64,000 bases of DNA from Citrobacter amalonaticus (GTDB lineage: Bacteria; Pseudomonadota; Gammaproteobacteria; Enterobacterales; Enterobacteriaceae): assembly GCF_002918555.1 (NCBI RefSeq), contig NZ_PQMB01000002.1:310754-374753 (forward strand), read 5' to 3'. The position numbers and the translations under genes are program-made. Shown here piece by piece: positions 9,671-22,213 of this stretch (within the stretch, counting starts at the first letter, position 1; the number at the start of each line of letters is the position of its first letter). The notes under the pieces are model-generated. The model ran no database searches. It was not told the origin of the DNA and saw only the letters and a program-made list of their open reading frames with translations.

Positions 9671-10921
9671 TTACATATTCGCGATAATCGCGTCGCCAAA
9701 CTCTGAACATTTCAGCAGTTTAGCGTCTTCCATCAGACGTTCGAAGTCATAGGTGACGGTCTTCGCGGCAATCGCCCCTTCCATCCCTTTAACAATCAGA
9801 TCCGCTGCTTCAAACCACTGCATGTGACGCAGCATCATCTCAGCAGACAGAATGATAGAACCTGGGTTCACTTTATCCTGACCCGCGTACTTCGGTGCGG
9901 TACCGTGGGTCGCTTCAAACAGCGCGCATTCATCACCGATGTTTGCTCCCGGTGCGATACCAATTCCCCCCACCTGCGCCGCCAGCGCATCGGAGATATA
10001 GTCGCCGTTCAGGTTCATACAGGCGATAACGTCATATTCTGCCGGACGCAGCAGGATTTGCTGCAGGAACGCATCCGCAATAACATCCTTAACCACGATC
10101 TCTTTGCCCGTGTTCGGATTCTTGATTTTCACCCATGGGCCGCCGTCAATCAGCTCGCCGCCGAACTCTTCTCGCGCTAACTGGTAACCCCAGTCTTTGA
10201 AGGCACCTTCGGTGAACTTCATGATGTTGCCTTTGTGAACCAGGGTCACAGAATCGCGGTCGTTGACGATCGCATATTCGATTGCCGCACGCACCAGACG
10301 TTTGGTCCCTTCTTCGGAACAGGGTTTGATGCCGATACCGCAATGTTCAGGGAAACGAATTTTCTTCACGCCCATCTCTTCACGCAGGAATTTGATCACT
10401 TTCTCTGCGTCGGCAGAGTCAGCCTTCCATTCAATTCCCGCATAGATGTCTTCAGAGTTTTCGCGGAAGATAACCATGTCGGTCAGTTCCGGATGCTTAA
10501 CAGGACTTGGAGTACCCTGATAGTAACGAACCGGACGCAGACAAACGTACAGGTCAAGCTCCTGACGCAGGGCAACGTTCAGAGAGCGAATACCGCCCCC
10601 AACCGGGGTAGTCAGCGGGCCTTTAATCGCCACACGGTAATCACGAATCAGATCAAGGGTTTCAGCAGGCAGCCAGACATCCTGGCCATAAACCTGAGTA
10701 GATTTCTCGCCGGTGTAAATTTCCATCCAGGAAATTTTACGCTCGCCTTTATAGGCTTTCTCAACAGCGGCATCAACCACTTTGAGCATGGCAGGGGTTA
10801 CATCAACACCGATACCGTCGCCTTCAATGAACGGGATAATCGGATTTTCAGGAACGTTGAGTTTGCCGTTTTGCAGGGTGATCTTCTTACCTTCCGCCGG
10901 AACAACTACTTTGCTTTCCAT
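9671..10921 (-). CDS. icd: Isocitrate dehydrogenase (NADP)
   Basis: Cytoplasmic TCA-cycle enzyme, 416 residues, converting isocitrate and NADP to 2-oxoglutarate, CO2 and [18 protein letters not shown] carries the regulatory serine phosphorylated by AceK (Ser113). [19 protein letters not shown] contains metal- and substrate-binding aspartates. The N-terminus [13 protein letters not shown] matches E. coli, so the start is secure. The 3' end of icd is a phage integration site in E. coli (e14). Here the tail [20 protein letters not shown] is intact, and no duplicated icd end was seen downstream. It is divergent from rluE. Confidence 0.97.
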   Translation of the reverse strand: MESKVVVPAEGKKITLQNGKLNVPENPIIPFIEGDGIGVDVTPAMLKVVDAAVEKAYKGERKISWMEIYTGEKSTQVYGQDVWLPAETLDLIRDYRVAIKGPLTTPVGGGIRSLNVALRQELDLYVCLRPVRYYQGTPSPVKHPELTDMVIFRENSEDIYAGIEWKADSADAEKVIKFLREEMGVKKIRFPEHCGIGIKPCSEEGTKRLVRAAIEYAIVNDRDSVTLVHKGNIMKFTEGAFKDWGYQLAREEFGGELIDGGPWVKIKNPNTGKEIVVKDVIADAFLQQILLRPAEYDVIACMNLNGDYISDALAAQVGGIGIAPGANIGDECALFEATHGTAPKYAGQDKVNPGSIILSAEMMLRHMQWFEAADLIVKGMEGAIAAKTVTYDFERLMEDAKLLKCSEFGDAIIANM

Positions 10922-11088
10922 TCACCTCTCCTTCGAGCGCTTCTGGTTTGCTCGTCTGTCATCGCGCTGCATGTGCATTTGCGTCCTGCTGCACGAATGC
11001 GTTAGAGCAATTTTTTGTTAATGTTTTGTAATGAGCATGTCAATACTACCCTAATGTTTGCCGCCATGAAAGACACTCGTTATTAGGC

Positions 11089-11094
11089 TATAAT
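11089..11094 (+). promoter_or_regulatory. Consensus -10 box at rluE
   Basis: A perfect TATAAT lies at 11089-11094 and contains the first possible rluE start codon (11093). A transcript from it would begin near 11101, downstream of that codon. No good -35 was found (ATGAAA at 11066-11071 with a 17-base spacer). Confidence 0.45.
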
Positions 11095-11122
11095 GCGGCA
11101 ATTGATAAGTTCTGAATATACC

Positions 11123-11758
11123 ATGCAAAAAACTCCTTTTAGAAATCACCGCCTTAAGCGATTCAGCTCACGACAAGCGACTAAGCAGCGGAAAGAAAAC
11201 CAGCCAAAACGCGTGGTTTTGTTCAATAAACCTTACGATGTTTTGCCGCAGTTTACCGACGAGGCAGGACGCCGAACGTTAAAAGATTTTATTCCCGTGC
11301 CGGACGTTTATGCGGCAGGTCGTCTGGACAGAGACAGCGAAGGACTGCTGGTACTGACCAATGACGGGGCGCTACAGGCGCGTTTGACGCAGCCCGGCAA
11401 GCGTACGGGTAAAATTTACTATGTACAGGTTGAGGGTGAACCGACAGAAGAGGCGCTGGATGCGCTGCGCAATGGCGTAACGCTCAACGATGGTCCCACA
11501 CTGCCCGCAGGGATTGACGTTGTCGCGGAGCCTGAATGGCTCTGGCCACGCATTCCGCCTGTTCGTGAGCGGAAAAATATTCCCACCACCTGGCTGAAGG
11601 TAACCTTATATGAGGGCCGTAACCGCCAGGTGCGACGCATGACTGCGCACGTTGGTTTTCCGACGCTGCGGTTAATTCGCTATGCCATGGGGGATTACAC
11701 GCTTGATGGCCTTCATCACGGGCAGTGGCGCGAAATAACGCAGGAGAAAAACGGATGA
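11123..11758 (+). CDS. rluE: 23S rRNA pseudouridine(2457) synthase RluE
   Basis: RsuA-family pseudouridine synthase that modifies U2457 in 23S rRNA. The catalytic aspartate lies in [39 protein letters not shown] is the second conserved block. As in other members of this subfamily, the N-terminus is basic ([16 protein letters not shown]). The frame extends to ATG 11093, giving the 221-residue form that parallels the E. coli entry, but that ATG overlaps a perfect TATAAT. I prefer ATG 11123 (MQKTPF, 211 residues). Neither start has a good Shine-Dalgarno. It is followed after about 55 bases by nudJ. Confidence 0.9.
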   Translation: MQKTPFRNHRLKRFSSRQATKQRKENQPKRVVLFNKPYDVLPQFTDEAGRRTLKDFIPVPDVYAAGRLDRDSEGLLVLTNDGALQARLTQPGKRTGKIYYVQVEGEPTEEALDALRNGVTLNDGPTLPAGIDVVAEPEWLWPRIPPVRERKNIPTTWLKVTLYEGRNRQVRRMTAHVGFPTLRLIRYAMGDYTLDGLHHGQWREITQEKNG

Positions 11759-11813
11759 AGCCACCCGGCGATCTCTGCAAGGGTATTGATAAACTGCTTT
11801 AATAAGGATGCCT

Positions 11814-13435
<1,622 letters not shown>

Positions 13436-13443
13436 TTATTCAA

Positions 13444-13599
13444 TACACGACATCATTCAGGTTGCATCAAGGCGGCCGCTGAGTGAATCGCCAGGCGCTG
13501 ATTTGAACGTCGCGGAGCGACGGGGCGTAAGGGTGAATCTTATGGATGAGACGCGTCACTCAGCCCCCCACGCAGAGGCGGCCTGAAAGATAACGTGTA
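13444..13599. repeat. ERIC element, long form, between mnmA and hflD
   Basis: The ends match the ERIC/IRU inverted repeats (TACACGACATCATTCAGGTT on the left; GCCTGAAAGATAACGTGTA on the right). GTGAATCGCCAGG and GAGGCGGCCTGAAAG are recognisable ERIC blocks. At about 156 bp it is some 30 bp longer than a standard ERIC. The extra core carries a CGTCGC-GGA-GCGACG hairpin. It will be transcribed with mnmA-hflD if they share an mRNA. Confidence 0.75.
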
Positions 13600-13627
13600 T
13601 TTTATTTGATACAAGGAAGCAGTGATT

Positions 13628-14269
13628 GTGGCAAAGAATTATTATGACATCACCCTTGCGCTGGCGGGTATTTGCCAGTCGGCACGCCTGGTGCAACAAC
13701 TGGCGCACCAGGGGCACTGTGATGCCGATGCGCTCCACGTCTCACTGAACAGCGTTATCGATATGAACCCCAGCTCAACGCTGGGTGTGTTCGGCGGTAG
13801 CGAGGCCAATCTGCGTCTCGGTCTGGAAACTCTGCTTGGGGTTCTGAACGCCAGCAGCCGCCAGGGGCTCAACGCAGAACTGACCCGCTACACCCTTAGC
13901 ATGATGGTGCTGGAGCGTAAGCTGTCGGCCGCAAAAGGCGCGCTGGACACGCTGGGCGACCGTATCAACGGTCTGCAACGCCAGTTGGATCATTTTGATT
14001 TACAGTCAGAAACGCTGATGAGCGCAATGGCCGGTATTTATGTCGATGTCATCAGCCCGCTGGGACCGCGCATTCAGGTTACCGGCTCCCCTGCTGTACT
14101 TCAGAGTCCGCAGGTGCAGGCAAAGGTCCGCGCCTCTCTGCTTGCCGGTATCCGCGCCGCCGTGCTCTGGCACCAGGTGGGCGGTGGTCGCCTGCAGCTA
14201 ATGTTTTCTCGTCATCGCCTGACCACTCAGGCAAAACAAATTCTTGCTCATTTAACCCCGGAGTTGTGA
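13628..14269 (+). CDS. hflD: HflD high-frequency lysogenisation protein
   Basis: Peripheral inner-membrane/cytoplasmic protein, 213 residues, that in E. coli binds the lambda CII activator and lowers lysogenisation; its normal cellular role is unclear. The whole protein matches HflD, with [20 protein letters not shown] at the N-terminus and [20 protein letters not shown] near residue 155. It starts at GTG 13628 (VAKNYYD), because AAGGA at 13613-13617 is ten bases away and the family starts there. An in-frame GTG at 13622 is too close to that site. The stop is three bases from purB, whose ribosome site lies inside hflD. Confidence 0.93.
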   Translation: MAKNYYDITLALAGICQSARLVQQLAHQGHCDADALHVSLNSVIDMNPSSTLGVFGGSEANLRLGLETLLGVLNASSRQGLNAELTRYTLSMMVLERKLSAAKGALDTLGDRINGLQRQLDHFDLQSETLMSAMAGIYVDVISPLGPRIQVTGSPAVLQSPQVQAKVRASLLAGIRAAVLWHQVGGGRLQLMFSRHRLTTQAKQILAHLTPEL

Positions 14270-15643
<1,374 letters not shown>

Positions 15644-15651
15644 TCGCCTCC

Positions 15652-15678
15652 TGCCCTCTTTCGTTCAGGAAGAGGGCA
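15652..15678 (+). terminator. purB terminator
   Basis: TGCCCTCTT and AAGAGGGCA pair as a 9-bp stem around a 9-base loop, six bases after the purB stop codon. The following CCTTCCCCTTT is pyrimidine-rich rather than a pure T-run. Confidence 0.65.
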
Positions 15679-15689
15679 CCTTCCCCTTT

Positions 15690-15724
15690 GGTTTATTGAA
15701 TGTTTATCCCCACGGCAACATAAT
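15690..15724 (+). promoter_or_regulatory. PhoP-box promoter of phoPQ
   Basis: GGTTTA-TTGAA-TGTTTA at 15690-15706 is a perfect direct-repeat PhoP box. CATAAT at 15719-15724 follows with 12 bases between, the class I spacing of autoregulated phoP in E. coli and Salmonella. Transcription should begin near 15731. Confidence 0.88.
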
Positions 15725-15741
15725 CAGCGTTACAATACTTC

Positions 15742-15867
15742 TATACTGAATCATTCAAATTGCATTATGACGGCCAGTGAATGAATTCCCTGGCGCGTAC
15801 AAGTCGTACGTGACCGGGATGAATATACGCCGCCAGCGAAAAGGCAGACTGAAAGATGAAGTGTATA
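15742..15867. repeat. ERIC element in the phoP leader
   Basis: 126 bp, the standard ERIC size, from TATACTGAATCATTCAAATT to GAAAGATGAAGTGTATA. The core keeps GTGAATGAATTCCCTGG and the central palindrome around CGTACAAGTCGTACG. It lies between the predicted phoP transcription start (~15731) and the AGGGAGA ribosome site at about 15880. Confidence 0.85.
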
Positions 15868-15893
15868 TACCGTTAATTTAGGGAGAAAAGCCG

Positions 15894-16565
15894 ATGCGCG
15901 TCCTGGTTGTCGAAGATAATGCGTTGTTACGTCACCACCTGAAGGTTCAGTTACAAGATGCAGGACACCAGGTTGATGATGCAGAAGATGCCAAAGAGGC
16001 CGACTATTATCTTAACGAACATATACCAGATATCGCGATCGTCGATCTGGGACTCCCGGATGAAGACGGGCTTTCGTTGATTCGCCGCTGGCGGAGCAAT
16101 GATATCTCCCTGCCCGTGCTTGTTTTAACTGCCCGTGAAGGCTGGCAGGACAAGGTCGAAGTGCTGAGCGCAGGCGCGGATGACTATGTCACTAAACCGT
16201 TCCATATTGAGGAAGTGGTGGCGCGTATGCAGGCGCTGATGCGCCGCAACAGCGGTCTGGCCTCGCAGGTCATCTCTATCCCGCCGTTTCAGGTTGATCT
16301 CTCCCGCCGCGAGCTGTCGGTGTCTGACGAAGTCATTAAGCTGACGGCGTTTGAATATACCATTATGGAAACGCTGATCCGTAATAACGGCAAAGTGGTC
16401 AGCAAAGACTCGCTGATGCTGCAACTCTATCCGGATGCTGAACTGCGCGAAAGTCACACCATTGACGTACTGATGGGCCGCCTGCGGAAAAAAATTCAGG
16501 CGCAATATCCTGATGAAGTGATCACCACCGTGCGTGGTCAGGGATATCTTTTCGAACTTCGCTAA
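15894..16565 (+). CDS. phoP: PhoP response regulator
   Basis: OmpR-family response regulator of 223 residues that controls the response to low Mg2+, acid pH and antimicrobial peptides. The receiver domain covers residues 1-115, with phospho-acceptor Asp51 ([11 protein letters not shown]) and the switch lysine in DDYVTKPF. The winged-helix DNA-binding domain covers about 125-223 ([21 protein letters not shown]). ATG 15894 is preceded by AGGGAGAAAA. The last base of its stop is the first of the phoQ ATG. It is expressed from a PhoP-box promoter through an unusually long leader containing an ERIC element. Confidence 0.97.
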   Translation: MRVLVVEDNALLRHHLKVQLQDAGHQVDDAEDAKEADYYLNEHIPDIAIVDLGLPDEDGLSLIRRWRSNDISLPVLVLTAREGWQDKVEVLSAGADDYVTKPFHIEEVVARMQALMRRNSGLASQVISIPPFQVDLSRRELSVSDEVIKLTAFEYTIMETLIRNNGKVVSKDSLMLQLYPDAELRESHTIDVLMGRLRKKIQAQYPDEVITTVRGQGYLFELR

Positions 16566-18028
16566 TGAATAAATTATTGCGTCATTTCTTCCCCCTGTCG
16601 CTGCGGCTGCGTTTTCTGCTGGCGACGGCAGGCGTTGTGCTGGTGCTTTCACTGGCCTACGGCATGGTCGCGCTGGTTGGCTATAGCGTCAGTTTTGACA
16701 AAACGACGTTTCGCCTGCTGCGCGGTGAGAGCAACCTTTTTTATACGCTGGCGAAGTGGCAGGATGACAAAATCCACGTCGAGCTACCTGAAAATCTCGA
16801 TATGCAAAGCCCGACCATGTCGCTGATTTACGATGAGAAAGGCAAACTGTTGTGGGCCCAGCGCGACGTCCCCTGGCTGCTGAATCTTATCGAGCCAGAC
16901 TGGCTGAAAAGGAATGGTTTTCATGAAATTGAAGCGGATGTTGACGCCACCAGCACACTCATTAGCGCGGATCATTCGGTCCAGGAGCAGCTCAAAGAGG
17001 TGCGGGAAGATGACGATAACGCCGAAATGACCCACTCGGTGGCGGTGAATGTCTACCCGGCAACCGAACGGATGCCGCAGTTGACGATTGTCGTCGTGGA
17101 TACGGTTCCGATTGAGCTTAAACGCTCTTATATGGTCTGGAGCTGGTTTGTGTATGTGCTGGCTGCCAACCTGCTGTTAGTGATCCCGCTACTGTGGGTT
17201 GCCGCCTGGTGGAGCCTGCGTCCTATTGAAGCCCTGGCTCGGGAAGTTCGCGAGCTTGAAGAGCATCACCGTGAAATGCTCAATCCCGAAACAACCCGGG
17301 AACTGACCAGTCTGGTGCGTAACCTGAACCGCATGCTGAAAAGCGAACGCGAACGGTACGACAAATACCGTACCACTCTCACCGACCTCACCCACAGCCT
17401 GAAGACGCCGCTTGCCGTTCTGCAAAGTACCCTGCGCTCAATGCGCAGTGAAAAGATGAGCGTCAGCGATGCCGAACCCGTAATGCTGGAGCAGATCAGC
17501 CGTATTTCCCAGCAGATTGGTTACTACCTGCATCGTGCCAGTATGCGCGGCAGTAGTATGCTGCTGAGTCGCGAACTGCATCCGGTTGCTCCGCTACTGG
17601 ATAATCTGACCTCCGCACTGAACAAGGTATACCAGCGGAAAGGGGTTAATATCAGCCTCGATATTTCTCCTGAAATCAGCTTCGTTGGTGAGCAAAACGA
17701 CTTTGTTGAAGTGATGGGCAACGTGCTGGATAACGCCTGTAAATACTGCCTGGAGTTTGTCGAAATCTCTGCCCTTCAGACCGACGACCATCTGCACATT
17801 ATCGTGGAGGATGACGGTCCGGGTATTCCGCAGAGCAAGCGTGATATGGTGTTCGATCGTGGCCAACGGATTGACACATTGCGGCCCGGCCAGGGCGTAG
17901 GGCTGGCGGTGGCACGCGAGATTACTGAACAGTATGACGGCAAAATTATCGCTAATGACAGCCTGCTCGGCGGCGCGCGTATGGAGGTGATTTTTGGTCA
18001 TCAACAGCCGGGCGCGAAGGATGAGTAA
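16565..18028 (+). CDS. phoQ: PhoQ sensor histidine kinase
   Basis: Inner-membrane sensor of 487 residues that phosphorylates or dephosphorylates PhoP. TM1 is at about 16-38 and TM2 at about 193-214. The periplasmic sensor domain between them keeps the acidic cluster EDDDNAE at 148-154 that binds divalent cations or cationic peptides. A HAMP domain follows, then the H box with His277 ([12 protein letters not shown]), and the ATPase with N box NVLDNACKY and G boxes DDGPGIP and GQGVGLAV. The length matches E. coli (486). It is translationally coupled to phoP by a one-base overlap. Confidence 0.97.
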   Translation: MNKLLRHFFPLSLRLRFLLATAGVVLVLSLAYGMVALVGYSVSFDKTTFRLLRGESNLFYTLAKWQDDKIHVELPENLDMQSPTMSLIYDEKGKLLWAQRDVPWLLNLIEPDWLKRNGFHEIEADVDATSTLISADHSVQEQLKEVREDDDNAEMTHSVAVNVYPATERMPQLTIVVVDTVPIELKRSYMVWSWFVYVLAANLLLVIPLLWVAAWWSLRPIEALAREVRELEEHHREMLNPETTRELTSLVRNLNRMLKSERERYDKYRTTLTDLTHSLKTPLAVLQSTLRSMRSEKMSVSDAEPVMLEQISRISQQIGYYLHRASMRGSSMLLSRELHPVAPLLDNLTSALNKVYQRKGVNISLDISPEISFVGEQNDFVEVMGNVLDNACKYCLEFVEISALQTDDHLHIIVEDDGPGIPQSKRDMVFDRGQRIDTLRPGQGVGLAVAREITEQYDGKIIANDSLLGGARMEVIFGHQQPGAKDE

Positions 18029-18034
18029 GCTTAC

Positions 18035-18173
18035 ATACGCTGAATAATTCGCGTTGCGGGATAAAACGGCGTCGTCGTTTTGCCCGCGCCTGCGCTGGCC
18101 CCGAAGGGGCGAGGCCCAGGGATGGTCCGGGTAACAACGCCAGCGCACCAGCAACGTAAAGTATAACGAGTAT
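18035..18173. repeat. ERIC-ended element with alternative core, copy A (phoQ-roxA)
   Basis: The left end ATACGCTGAATAATTCGCGT and right end CGTAAAGTATAACGAGTAT are imperfect inverted repeats like those of ERIC. The core is different and begins GGGATAAAACGGCGTCGTCG, then GGCCCCGAAGGGGCGAGGC. It aligns with copies at 35010-35140 and 61391-61532. Confidence 0.75.
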
Positions 18174-18221
18174 ATTTGTAATATTTCTGTGTCTGAATCA
18201 TTTATCCTGCCAGGCATCCGT

Positions 18222-18227
18222 TATAAT
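18222..18227 (+). promoter_or_regulatory. Candidate -10 of roxA
   Basis: A perfect TATAAT lies 31 bases upstream of the roxA ATG. The -35 region is poor (CATTTA with a 17-base spacer). Confidence 0.4.
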
Positions 18228-18258
18228 CGGTAGCAATCACAGGCTGCGGATGCTCATT

Positions 18259-19380
18259 ATGGAATACCAACTCACACTCAACTGGCCCGATTTTCTTGAA
18301 CGTCACTGGCAAAAACGCCCGGTGGTGTTAAAGCGCGGATTCAACAATTTTATCGATCCGCTCTCCCCTGACGAACTGGCGGGTCTGGCGATGGAAAGCG
18401 AAGTCGACAGCCGCCTTGTCAGTCACCAGGACGGTAAATGGCAGGTCAGCCACGGTCCTTTTGAAAGCTATGATCATCTCGGCGAGAACAACTGGTCGCT
18501 ACTGGTGCAGGCCGTGAACCACTGGCATGAACCTACCGCTGCGCTGATGCGTCCTTTCCGCGCCCTGCCGGACTGGCGGATCGACGATCTGATGATCTCC
18601 TTTTCCGTCCCCGGCGGCGGCGTGGGACCACATCTGGATCAGTACGACGTCTTTATTATTCAGGGGACCGGTCGTCGTCGCTGGCGTGTAGGTGAAAAGC
18701 TACAAATGAAGCAGCACTGCCCACACCCGGATCTGTTACAGGTTAACCCGTTTGAAGCCATCATCGACGAAGAGCTGGAGCCTGGCGATATTTTGTATAT
18801 CCCACCGGGATTCCCACACGAAGGCTATGCCCTGGAAAATGCGATGAACTATTCGGTCGGTTTCCGGGCGCCGAATACGCGCGAGCTGATTAGCGGCTTT
18901 GCTGATTACGTTCTGCAACGTGAACTGGGCAACACCTATTACAGCGATCCTGACGTCCCCGCCCGTGAACATCCGGCCGATGTGCTGCCTCAGGAGATGG
19001 ATAAGCTGCGCGCAATGATGCTCGACCTGATTAATCAGCCAGAACATTTCAAAGAGTGGTTTGGCGAGTTTATCTCCCAGTCACGGCATGAACTGGACAT
19101 CGCCCCGCCGGAACCGCCGTACCAGCCAGATGAGATCTACGACGCGCTGAAGCAAGGCGACGTGCTGGTGCGACTGGGCGGATTACGCGTACTGCGCGTG
19201 GGAGATGAGGTGTATGCCAACGGTGAGAAGATCGACTCTGAGCACCGTCCGGCACTGGAAGCGCTCGCCAGCCACATCGTGCTGACCGCTGAAAACTTTG
19301 GCGATGCGCTGGAAGACCCGTCATTCCTCGCCATGCTGGCCGCACTGGTCAACAGCGGATACTGGTTCTTCGAAGGATAA
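18259..19380 (+). CDS. roxA: RoxA (YcfD) 50S ribosomal protein uL16 arginine 3-hydroxylase
   Basis: A JmjC-type Fe(II)/2-oxoglutarate oxygenase of 373 residues that hydroxylates an arginine of ribosomal protein uL16. The iron-binding HxD motif is in GPHLDQYDVF near residues 125-127, and the distal His in PPGFPHEGYA near residue 187. The C-terminal winged-helix dimer region ends GYWFFEG. ATG 18259 (MEYQLTLNWPDF) matches the family start. The in-frame codon at 18250 would add only three residues. The 3' end converges on pepT across a BIME. Confidence 0.95.
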   Translation: MEYQLTLNWPDFLERHWQKRPVVLKRGFNNFIDPLSPDELAGLAMESEVDSRLVSHQDGKWQVSHGPFESYDHLGENNWSLLVQAVNHWHEPTAALMRPFRALPDWRIDDLMISFSVPGGGVGPHLDQYDVFIIQGTGRRRWRVGEKLQMKQHCPHPDLLQVNPFEAIIDEELEPGDILYIPPGFPHEGYALENAMNYSVGFRAPNTRELISGFADYVLQRELGNTYYSDPDVPAREHPADVLPQEMDKLRAMMLDLINQPEHFKEWFGEFISQSRHELDIAPPEPPYQPDEIYDALKQGDVLVRLGGLRVLRVGDEVYANGEKIDSEHRPALEALASHIVLTAENFGDALEDPSFLAMLAALVNSGYWFFEG

Positions 19381-19395
19381 GTTTCGGTTTGCTTT

Positions 19396-19495
19396 ATGCC
19401 GGATGGCGCTTTGCTTATCAGGCCTGGATGCGCTCCATCCCGTAGGCCTGATAAGACGCGGTAACAGCGCCATCAGGCTTTACACCATCCGGCAT
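19396..19495. repeat. BIME (paired REP) between roxA and pepT
   Basis: The block begins ATGCCGGATGG and ends CCATCCGGCAT, an exact 11-bp inverted repeat. Inside it TATCAGGCCTGGATG is answered by GTAGGCCTGATA. These are typical REP sequences. It sits between convergent genes and could limit transcription from both sides. Confidence 0.8.
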
Positions 19496-19503
19496 CGACA
19501 ATT

Positions 19504-20730
19504 TTACTTCTGCTCTGCGGTCAGTTGCGCAATACGCACAATCACCTGCACCGCTTTCTCCATCCCTTCCAGGGTCACAAACTCATGCTTGCCGTGATAG
19601 TTATACCCGCCGGTGAACAGATTTGGGCACGGTATTCCCATAAACGAAAGCTGCGCCCCGTCAGTACCGCCGCGAATCGGTTTTAGCTGCGGATCGATGT
19701 CACAGTCACACATCGCCTGCCGGGCAATATCCAGAATGTGCGGATGTTCAACCACTTTCTCGCGCATGTTGTAATAGCTGTCTTCGATCACCAGCTCAAT
19801 ATAGCAGTCCGGGTGTAGCCCCTTGCCGACCTTTTTGGCGATTTCCATCATCTTGCGTTTGCGCGCTTCAAACTGTTTGCGGTCAAAATCGCGAATGATG
19901 TAGTGCATATCGGCACGATCAACGGTGCCTTTCATGCTTGCCAGATGGTAGAAACCTTCGTAGCCTTCGGTTGTTTCCGGACTTTCATCCGCCGGAACTT
20001 CAGCATGAATACGCGCTGCGAGGGATAACGCGTTAACCATTACGCCTTTTGCAGACCCAGGGTGAACGTTATTACCGACAATTTTGATATTCACCGACGC
20101 CGCGTTGAAGTTCTCAAACTCCAGCTCCCCTACGCCACCTCCGTCGACAGTATAGGCCCACTTCGCATCAAATGCCGCGACGTCGAAATGCTTCGCCCCT
20201 TTACCGACCTCTTCATCAGGCGTAAAGGCCACACGAATATCACCGTGCGGAATGTCTTTCTGTTTCAGCACCGCCAGCGCGGTCATGATCTCCGCTACGC
20301 CGGCCTTGTCGTCAGCGCCGAGCAGCGTTTTACCGTCGGTCGTAATCAGCGTTTGCCCCAGCAGCTGGTGCAGTACCGGGAACATTACCGGTGATAACAC
20401 TTCATCGCCGATGCCTAACGCGATATCCCCGCCACGATAATTTTCGACAATCTGCGGATTCACATTTTTGCCGCTGAAATCCGGAGAGGTATCCACATGG
20501 GAAATAAAACCGATCGCAGGGATATCACCAGCGATATTAGCGGGCAGCGTCGCCATCACTGTCCCTTTATCGCTTAGCGTGACATTAACCAACCCCATTT
20601 CTTCGAGCTGTTCTTTGAGCAGATGTAATAGTTTCCACTGCCCCTCGGTACTGGGAACTTGTCGCACTCCCGCCTTCGACTGGGTATCCAAAGACACGTA
20701 ATGTAAAAAACGCTCAAGTAGTTTATCCAT
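19504..20730 (-). CDS. pepT: Peptidase T (tripeptide aminopeptidase)
   Basis: M20 metallopeptidase of 408 residues that removes N-terminal residues from tripeptides in the cytoplasm. Zinc ligands are visible in [10 protein letters not shown] (His78), LLGADDKAG (Asp140), the catalytic pair in TPDEEVGKG (Glu173/174), TVDGGGVG (Asp196) and NYHGKHEF (His379). ATG 20730 ([14 protein letters not shown]) follows GAGGGTGA, a strong ribosome site, so the frame upstream to 20775 is not used. It is divergent from potA, with a short ERIC between. No clear FNR site was found upstream, although pepT is anaerobically induced in related species. Confidence 0.96.
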   Translation of the reverse strand: MDKLLERFLHYVSLDTQSKAGVRQVPSTEGQWKLLHLLKEQLEEMGLVNVTLSDKGTVMATLPANIAGDIPAIGFISHVDTSPDFSGKNVNPQIVENYRGGDIALGIGDEVLSPVMFPVLHQLLGQTLITTDGKTLLGADDKAGVAEIMTALAVLKQKDIPHGDIRVAFTPDEEVGKGAKHFDVAAFDAKWAYTVDGGGVGELEFENFNAASVNIKIVGNNVHPGSAKGVMVNALSLAARIHAEVPADESPETTEGYEGFYHLASMKGTVDRADMHYIIRDFDRKQFEARKRKMMEIAKKVGKGLHPDCYIELVIEDSYYNMREKVVEHPHILDIARQAMCDCDIDPQLKPIRGGTDGAQLSFMGIPCPNLFTGGYNYHGKHEFVTLEGMEKAVQVIVRIAQLTAEQK

Positions 20731-20852
20731 GCAGTCACCCTCACTTTTCGTGACAACATTATCAGTAAGCAACAAAAGACAAATATTGCGTCAGGTCACT
20801 TTTATCCCTGCAAACGAGAATATTTCGCTTCCAGCCCCTGAATAATGAAGTG

Positions 20853-20955
20853 TATACACAAAATCACTCAGGATGCATCGCGGCAGCAAGTGAATGGATC
20901 CCCAGAGACGGGTCATGTGCAGCTAATACAGAGGCAGCCTGAAGGATGAAGTGTA
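20853..20955. repeat. ERIC element, short form, between pepT and potA
   Basis: About 103 bp with ERIC ends (TATACACAAAATCACTCAGG and GAAGGATGAAGTGTA) and the block GTGAATGGATCCCCAG. Roughly 24 bp of the usual core is missing. It ends 20 bases before the predicted -35 of potA. Confidence 0.7.
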
Positions 20956-20974
20956 GGGTAATTCGTAACAAGGA

Positions 20975-21003
20975 TTGGCGATTACAGCGGTTTGCCGTAG
21001 AAT
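20975..21003 (+). promoter_or_regulatory. Predicted potA promoter
   Basis: TTGGCG at 20975-20980 and TAGAAT at 20998-21003 are separated by 17 bases, about 74 bases upstream of the potA ATG. Confidence 0.55.
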
Positions 21004-21029
21004 GACCGCCCTTATTAAGAGTCACCGAG

Positions 21030-21070
21030 GTGGTTAACCACAAACCCCGTAACGATCAGCCATCCGTTAC
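21030..21070 (+). other. Palindromes in the potA leader
   Basis: GTGGTTAACCAC (21030-21041) is a perfect 12-base palindrome. GTAACG at 21049-21054 pairs with CGTTAC at 21065-21070, six bases before the potA ATG, so the second could hide the start region in mRNA. An operator or translational role is inference. Confidence 0.4.
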
Positions 21071-21076
21071 GTCTAC

Positions 21077-22213
21077 ATGGGACAGAGTAAAAAATTGAAT
21101 AAACAACCGCGTTCGCTTTCACCGCTGGTGCTTTTGTCAGGAATACGCAAAAGTTTTGATGGTAAAGAGGTCATTTCTCCCCTGGATTTGACCATCAATA
21201 ATGGCGAATTCCTCACGCTGCTTGGCCCCTCTGGCTGCGGTAAAACCACCGTTCTTCGCCTGATTGCCGGTCTGGAAACCGTCGATTCCGGTCATATCAT
21301 GCTGGATAACCAGGATATCACCCACGTTCCGGCGGAAAACCGCTATGTGAACACCGTTTTTCAAAGCTATGCGCTGTTTCCCCACATGACCGTATTTGAG
21401 AATGTGGCTTTTGGTTTGCGCATGCAGAAAACCCCCGCCGCCGATATCTCTCCCCGGGTGACTGATGCGTTACGCATGGTGCAACTCGAAGAGTTTGCGC
21501 AGCGTAAGCCGCATCAGCTTTCCGGCGGCCAACAGCAGCGCGTGGCGATTGCGCGTGCGGTGGTTAATAAACCGCGTTTGCTGTTACTTGACGAGTCGCT
21601 CTCCGCCCTGGATTACAAGCTGCGAAAGCAGATGCAAAACGAACTGAAGGCGTTGCAGCGTAAGCTCGGTATCACCTTCGTGTTCGTGACTCACGATCAG
21701 GAAGAAGCTCTGACCATGTCCGATCGTATCGTGGTGATGCGGGACGGCAGAATTGAGCAGGACGGTACCCCACGTGAGATCTACGAAGAACCGAAAAACC
21801 TGTTTGTGGCCGGATTCATCGGTGAAATCAATATGTTCGATGCGACCGTCATCGAGCGACTGGACGAACAGCGTGTACGGGCAAACGTGGAAGGCCGCGA
21901 ATGTAATATCTACGTTAATTTCACCGTTAAACCCGGGCAGAAACTGCATGTTCTCCTGCGTCCTGAAGATCTGCGCGTTGACGAAATCAACGACGACAAC
22001 CACATCGAAGGGCTTATCGGCTATGTGCGCGAGCGCAACTACAAAGGCATGACGCTGGAGTCAGTTGTCGAACTGGAAAATGGCAAGATGGTGATGGTCA
22101 GTGAGTTCTTTAATGAAGACGATCCGGACTTTGACCACTCTCTCGACCAGAAAATGGCCATTAACTGGGTAGAAAGCTGGGAGGTCGTACTGGCTGATGA
22201 AGAACACAAGTAA
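21077..22213 (+). CDS. potA: PotA spermidine/putrescine ABC transporter ATPase
   Basis: Cytoplasmic ATPase subunit of 378 residues in the spermidine-preferential importer PotABCD. Walker A is GPSGCGKTT (about residues 50-58), the Q-loop lies in [13 protein letters not shown], the signature is LSGGQQQR and Walker [13 protein letters not shown]. The C-terminal regulatory TOBE region covers about 240-378. The length equals E. coli PotA. Its end overlaps the start of potB by 17 bases. It is the first gene of the potABCD operon, with its own predicted promoter. Confidence 0.97.
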   Translation: MGQSKKLNKQPRSLSPLVLLSGIRKSFDGKEVISPLDLTINNGEFLTLLGPSGCGKTTVLRLIAGLETVDSGHIMLDNQDITHVPAENRYVNTVFQSYALFPHMTVFENVAFGLRMQKTPAADISPRVTDALRMVQLEEFAQRKPHQLSGGQQQRVAIARAVVNKPRLLLLDESLSALDYKLRKQMQNELKALQRKLGITFVFVTHDQEEALTMSDRIVVMRDGRIEQDGTPREIYEEPKNLFVAGFIGEINMFDATVIERLDEQRVRANVEGRECNIYVNFTVKPGQKLHVLLRPEDLRVDEINDDNHIEGLIGYVRERNYKGMTLESVVELENGKMVMVSEFFNEDDPDFDHSLDQKMAINWVESWEVVLADEEHK

